Shown: positions 6,527 to 7,503 of the stretch, piece after piece | Layout of the letters: each line of letters opens with the position of its first letter | Numbering within the stretch: the first letter of the stretch is position 1 | Made by a program: the position numbers and the translations under genes | NCBI GenBank assembly: GCA_030650265.1 | Contig: JAUSEJ010000725.1 | Location: 1-7,503, forward strand | DNA from: Dehalococcoidia bacterium | GTDB lineage: Bacteria; Chloroflexota; Dehalococcoidia; JACPQF01 | Reading direction: 5' to 3' | Length of the DNA: 7,503 nt | Notes under the pieces: generated by a model | Told to the model about the DNA's origin: nothing | Seen by the model: the letters and a program-made list of their open reading frames with translations, nothing else | Databases searched by the model: none

Positions 6527-7503
6527 CTATCTCAAGATGATTTGCGCTGGATTTATGGCATCGTATCCTCTCCTGTTGCCGGTAATTCGGAAAGCCTCCG
6601 GTACCATTTCCAGCCCCTCTAGTTGGTGAGTAATAGTAGGACTCACTTGAATCCTCTTGCTACTCATTTGATGGACAAGATAGGCTACCTCTCTCTCGCT
6701 CAAGGAACCGCCAAGGTGGAAATACCTCCTTTCCCGAAAGATATTGGGGGAGATTTGCATGGTTTCATCATACCGGGAAACATCCACTACTTTTCCCCGC
6801 TTCTTGGAAATCAGTAACGCCTCTTTGAGAGGCTCAACGCCGGATAGCCCGACTCTGGGGTCTCCCCCGGCGGTATTAAAGACAATGTCAGCCCCCGCGC
6901 CGCCAGTCAGGTTCCGGATAGCTTCAACTGGTGAGTCTTCCGCCGTGTTGACGACATGATCGGCGCCCAACAACCGCGATACCTCTAGGCTACGGTTTCT
7001 TCTGGCCGTGGCTATTACGATACCGGCGCCAGCCAACCTGGCGATCTGCATGATCCCGAGTCCCATGGCGCCCTGGCCCTGAACCACCACCGTGTCACCC
7101 AGGGCGATCTCGGCTAAGGCAACCGTCTTCAGACAAGCCGTAAGAGCTTGAATGCAGGCTCCCTCGCCATAGGATATGGTGTCGGGAATCTCGACCAGGC
7201 AACTGGCCGGTATGGCGGCATACTCGGCAAAGCAGCCCGGTAGCGTTTCATCACCTATTGTGCGAACGTTCTGACAACGATCTTCTTCACCGGAACGGCA
7301 AGCCGGGCAGGCGCCACAAGCAAGCCTTGCGTTCCACACGGCTACCCGGCTGCCCTTTTTCAAAGAAGTGACTCCTTCGCCAGCGGCGACAACCTCACCC
7401 GAGAATTCATGGCCGAAGAGTTGCAGCGGCAAAGCCCCACCCTTGAAGAATGTGCTGGTTGCTCCTCCCCCACCGCTTCCTTCAAACGCCACCACCTCGG
7501 TGA
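6527..7503 (-). CDS. Zinc-dependent alcohol dehydrogenase, MDR superfamily (5' end outside window)
   Basis: Cytoplasmic medium-chain dehydrogenase/reductase that should oxidise an alcohol or reduce an aldehyde/ketone with a nicotinamide cofactor; the substrate cannot be told. Numbering from the GTG at 7495, the GHE motif (residues 28-30) supplies catalytic-zinc ligand His29. Cys60, Cys63, Cys66 and Cys74 form the structural-zinc lobe (CX2CX2CX7C), and Cys114 is a plausible further catalytic-zinc ligand. The Rossmann motif GQGAMG (140-145) starts the cofactor fold. At the end of the second Rossmann strand, where NAD enzymes carry Asp, the sequence is A-R-R (164-166), which suggests NADP(H); this is inference. 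The frame stays open to the window edge, with Thr-Glu just before the GTG, and the usual first catalytic Cys is missing, so the real start lies upstream and GTG 7495 is probably internal. The stop is TAG at 6527-6529. The binding-protein gene follows after 89 bp, probably in the same transcript. The superfamily call is firm. Confidence 0.88.
   Translation of the reverse strand, partial: TEVVAFEGSGGGGATSTFFKGGALPLQLFGHEFSGEVVAAGEGVTSLKKGSRVAVWNARLACGACPACRSGEEDRCQNVRTIGDETLPGCFAEYAAIPASCLVEIPDTISYGEGACIQALTACLKTVALAEIALGDTVVVQGQGAMGLGIMQIARLAGAGIVIATARRNRSLEVSRLLGADHVVNTAEDSPVEAIRNLTGGAGADIVFNTAGGDPRVGLSGVEPLKEALLISKKRGKVVDVSRYDETMQISPNIFRERRYFHLGGSLSEREVAYLVHQMSSKRIQVSPTITHQLEGLEMVPEAFRITGNRRGYDAINPAQIILR

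Overview
All six genes in this window lie on the minus strand, so they read from high to low coordinates. Coding density is high and spacers are short. The genome looks moderately GC-rich. Three starts have clear or fair Shine-Dalgarno sites and one start looks leaderless. The combination of a lipoprotein-type family-5 solute-binding protein, a MarR-plus-paired-ABC-exporter operon and a probable leaderless promoter fits a bacterium such as a Chloroflexota (Dehalococcoidia-like) lineage. That placement is an impression from protein style only and is low confidence.

Region 1 (7503 down to about 4700): a zinc-dependent medium-chain alcohol dehydrogenase, cut at its N-terminus by the window edge, is followed 89 bp later by an extracytoplasmic family-5 ABC substrate-binding lipoprotein with a strong Shine-Dalgarno. 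A stem-loop with a 10-bp perfect outer stem just after the binding-protein stop looks like an intrinsic terminator and closes this unit. No permease or ATPase genes for the importer are present here.

Region 2 (4662 to 4147): a 171-residue soluble protein that I do not recognise.

Region 3 (4138 to 8): a compact three-gene operon of a MarR-family regulator and two ABC half-exporters. The junctions overlap by 1 nt (TGATG) and 4 nt (ATGA), so the three genes are almost certainly co-transcribed and translationally coupled. The two exporters have complementary defects. The first has Asp in place of the catalytic Glu after Walker B but an intact LSGGQ signature. The second has the catalytic Glu but a degenerate LSLGQ signature. 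This is the pattern of an obligate heterodimer with one consensus and one degenerate ATP site, as in TM287/288, BmrCD and LmrCD. A 29-bp inverted repeat (9 of 10 arm positions matching) overlaps a promoter upstream of marR. It is the best candidate operator for autoregulation of the exporter operon.

Overall this is a recognisable drug- or lipid-efflux operon beside a transporter/dehydrogenase unit. I found no convincing new system. The points most worth a second look are the operator with its leaderless promoter, the asymmetric ATP sites, and the unidentified 171-residue protein.
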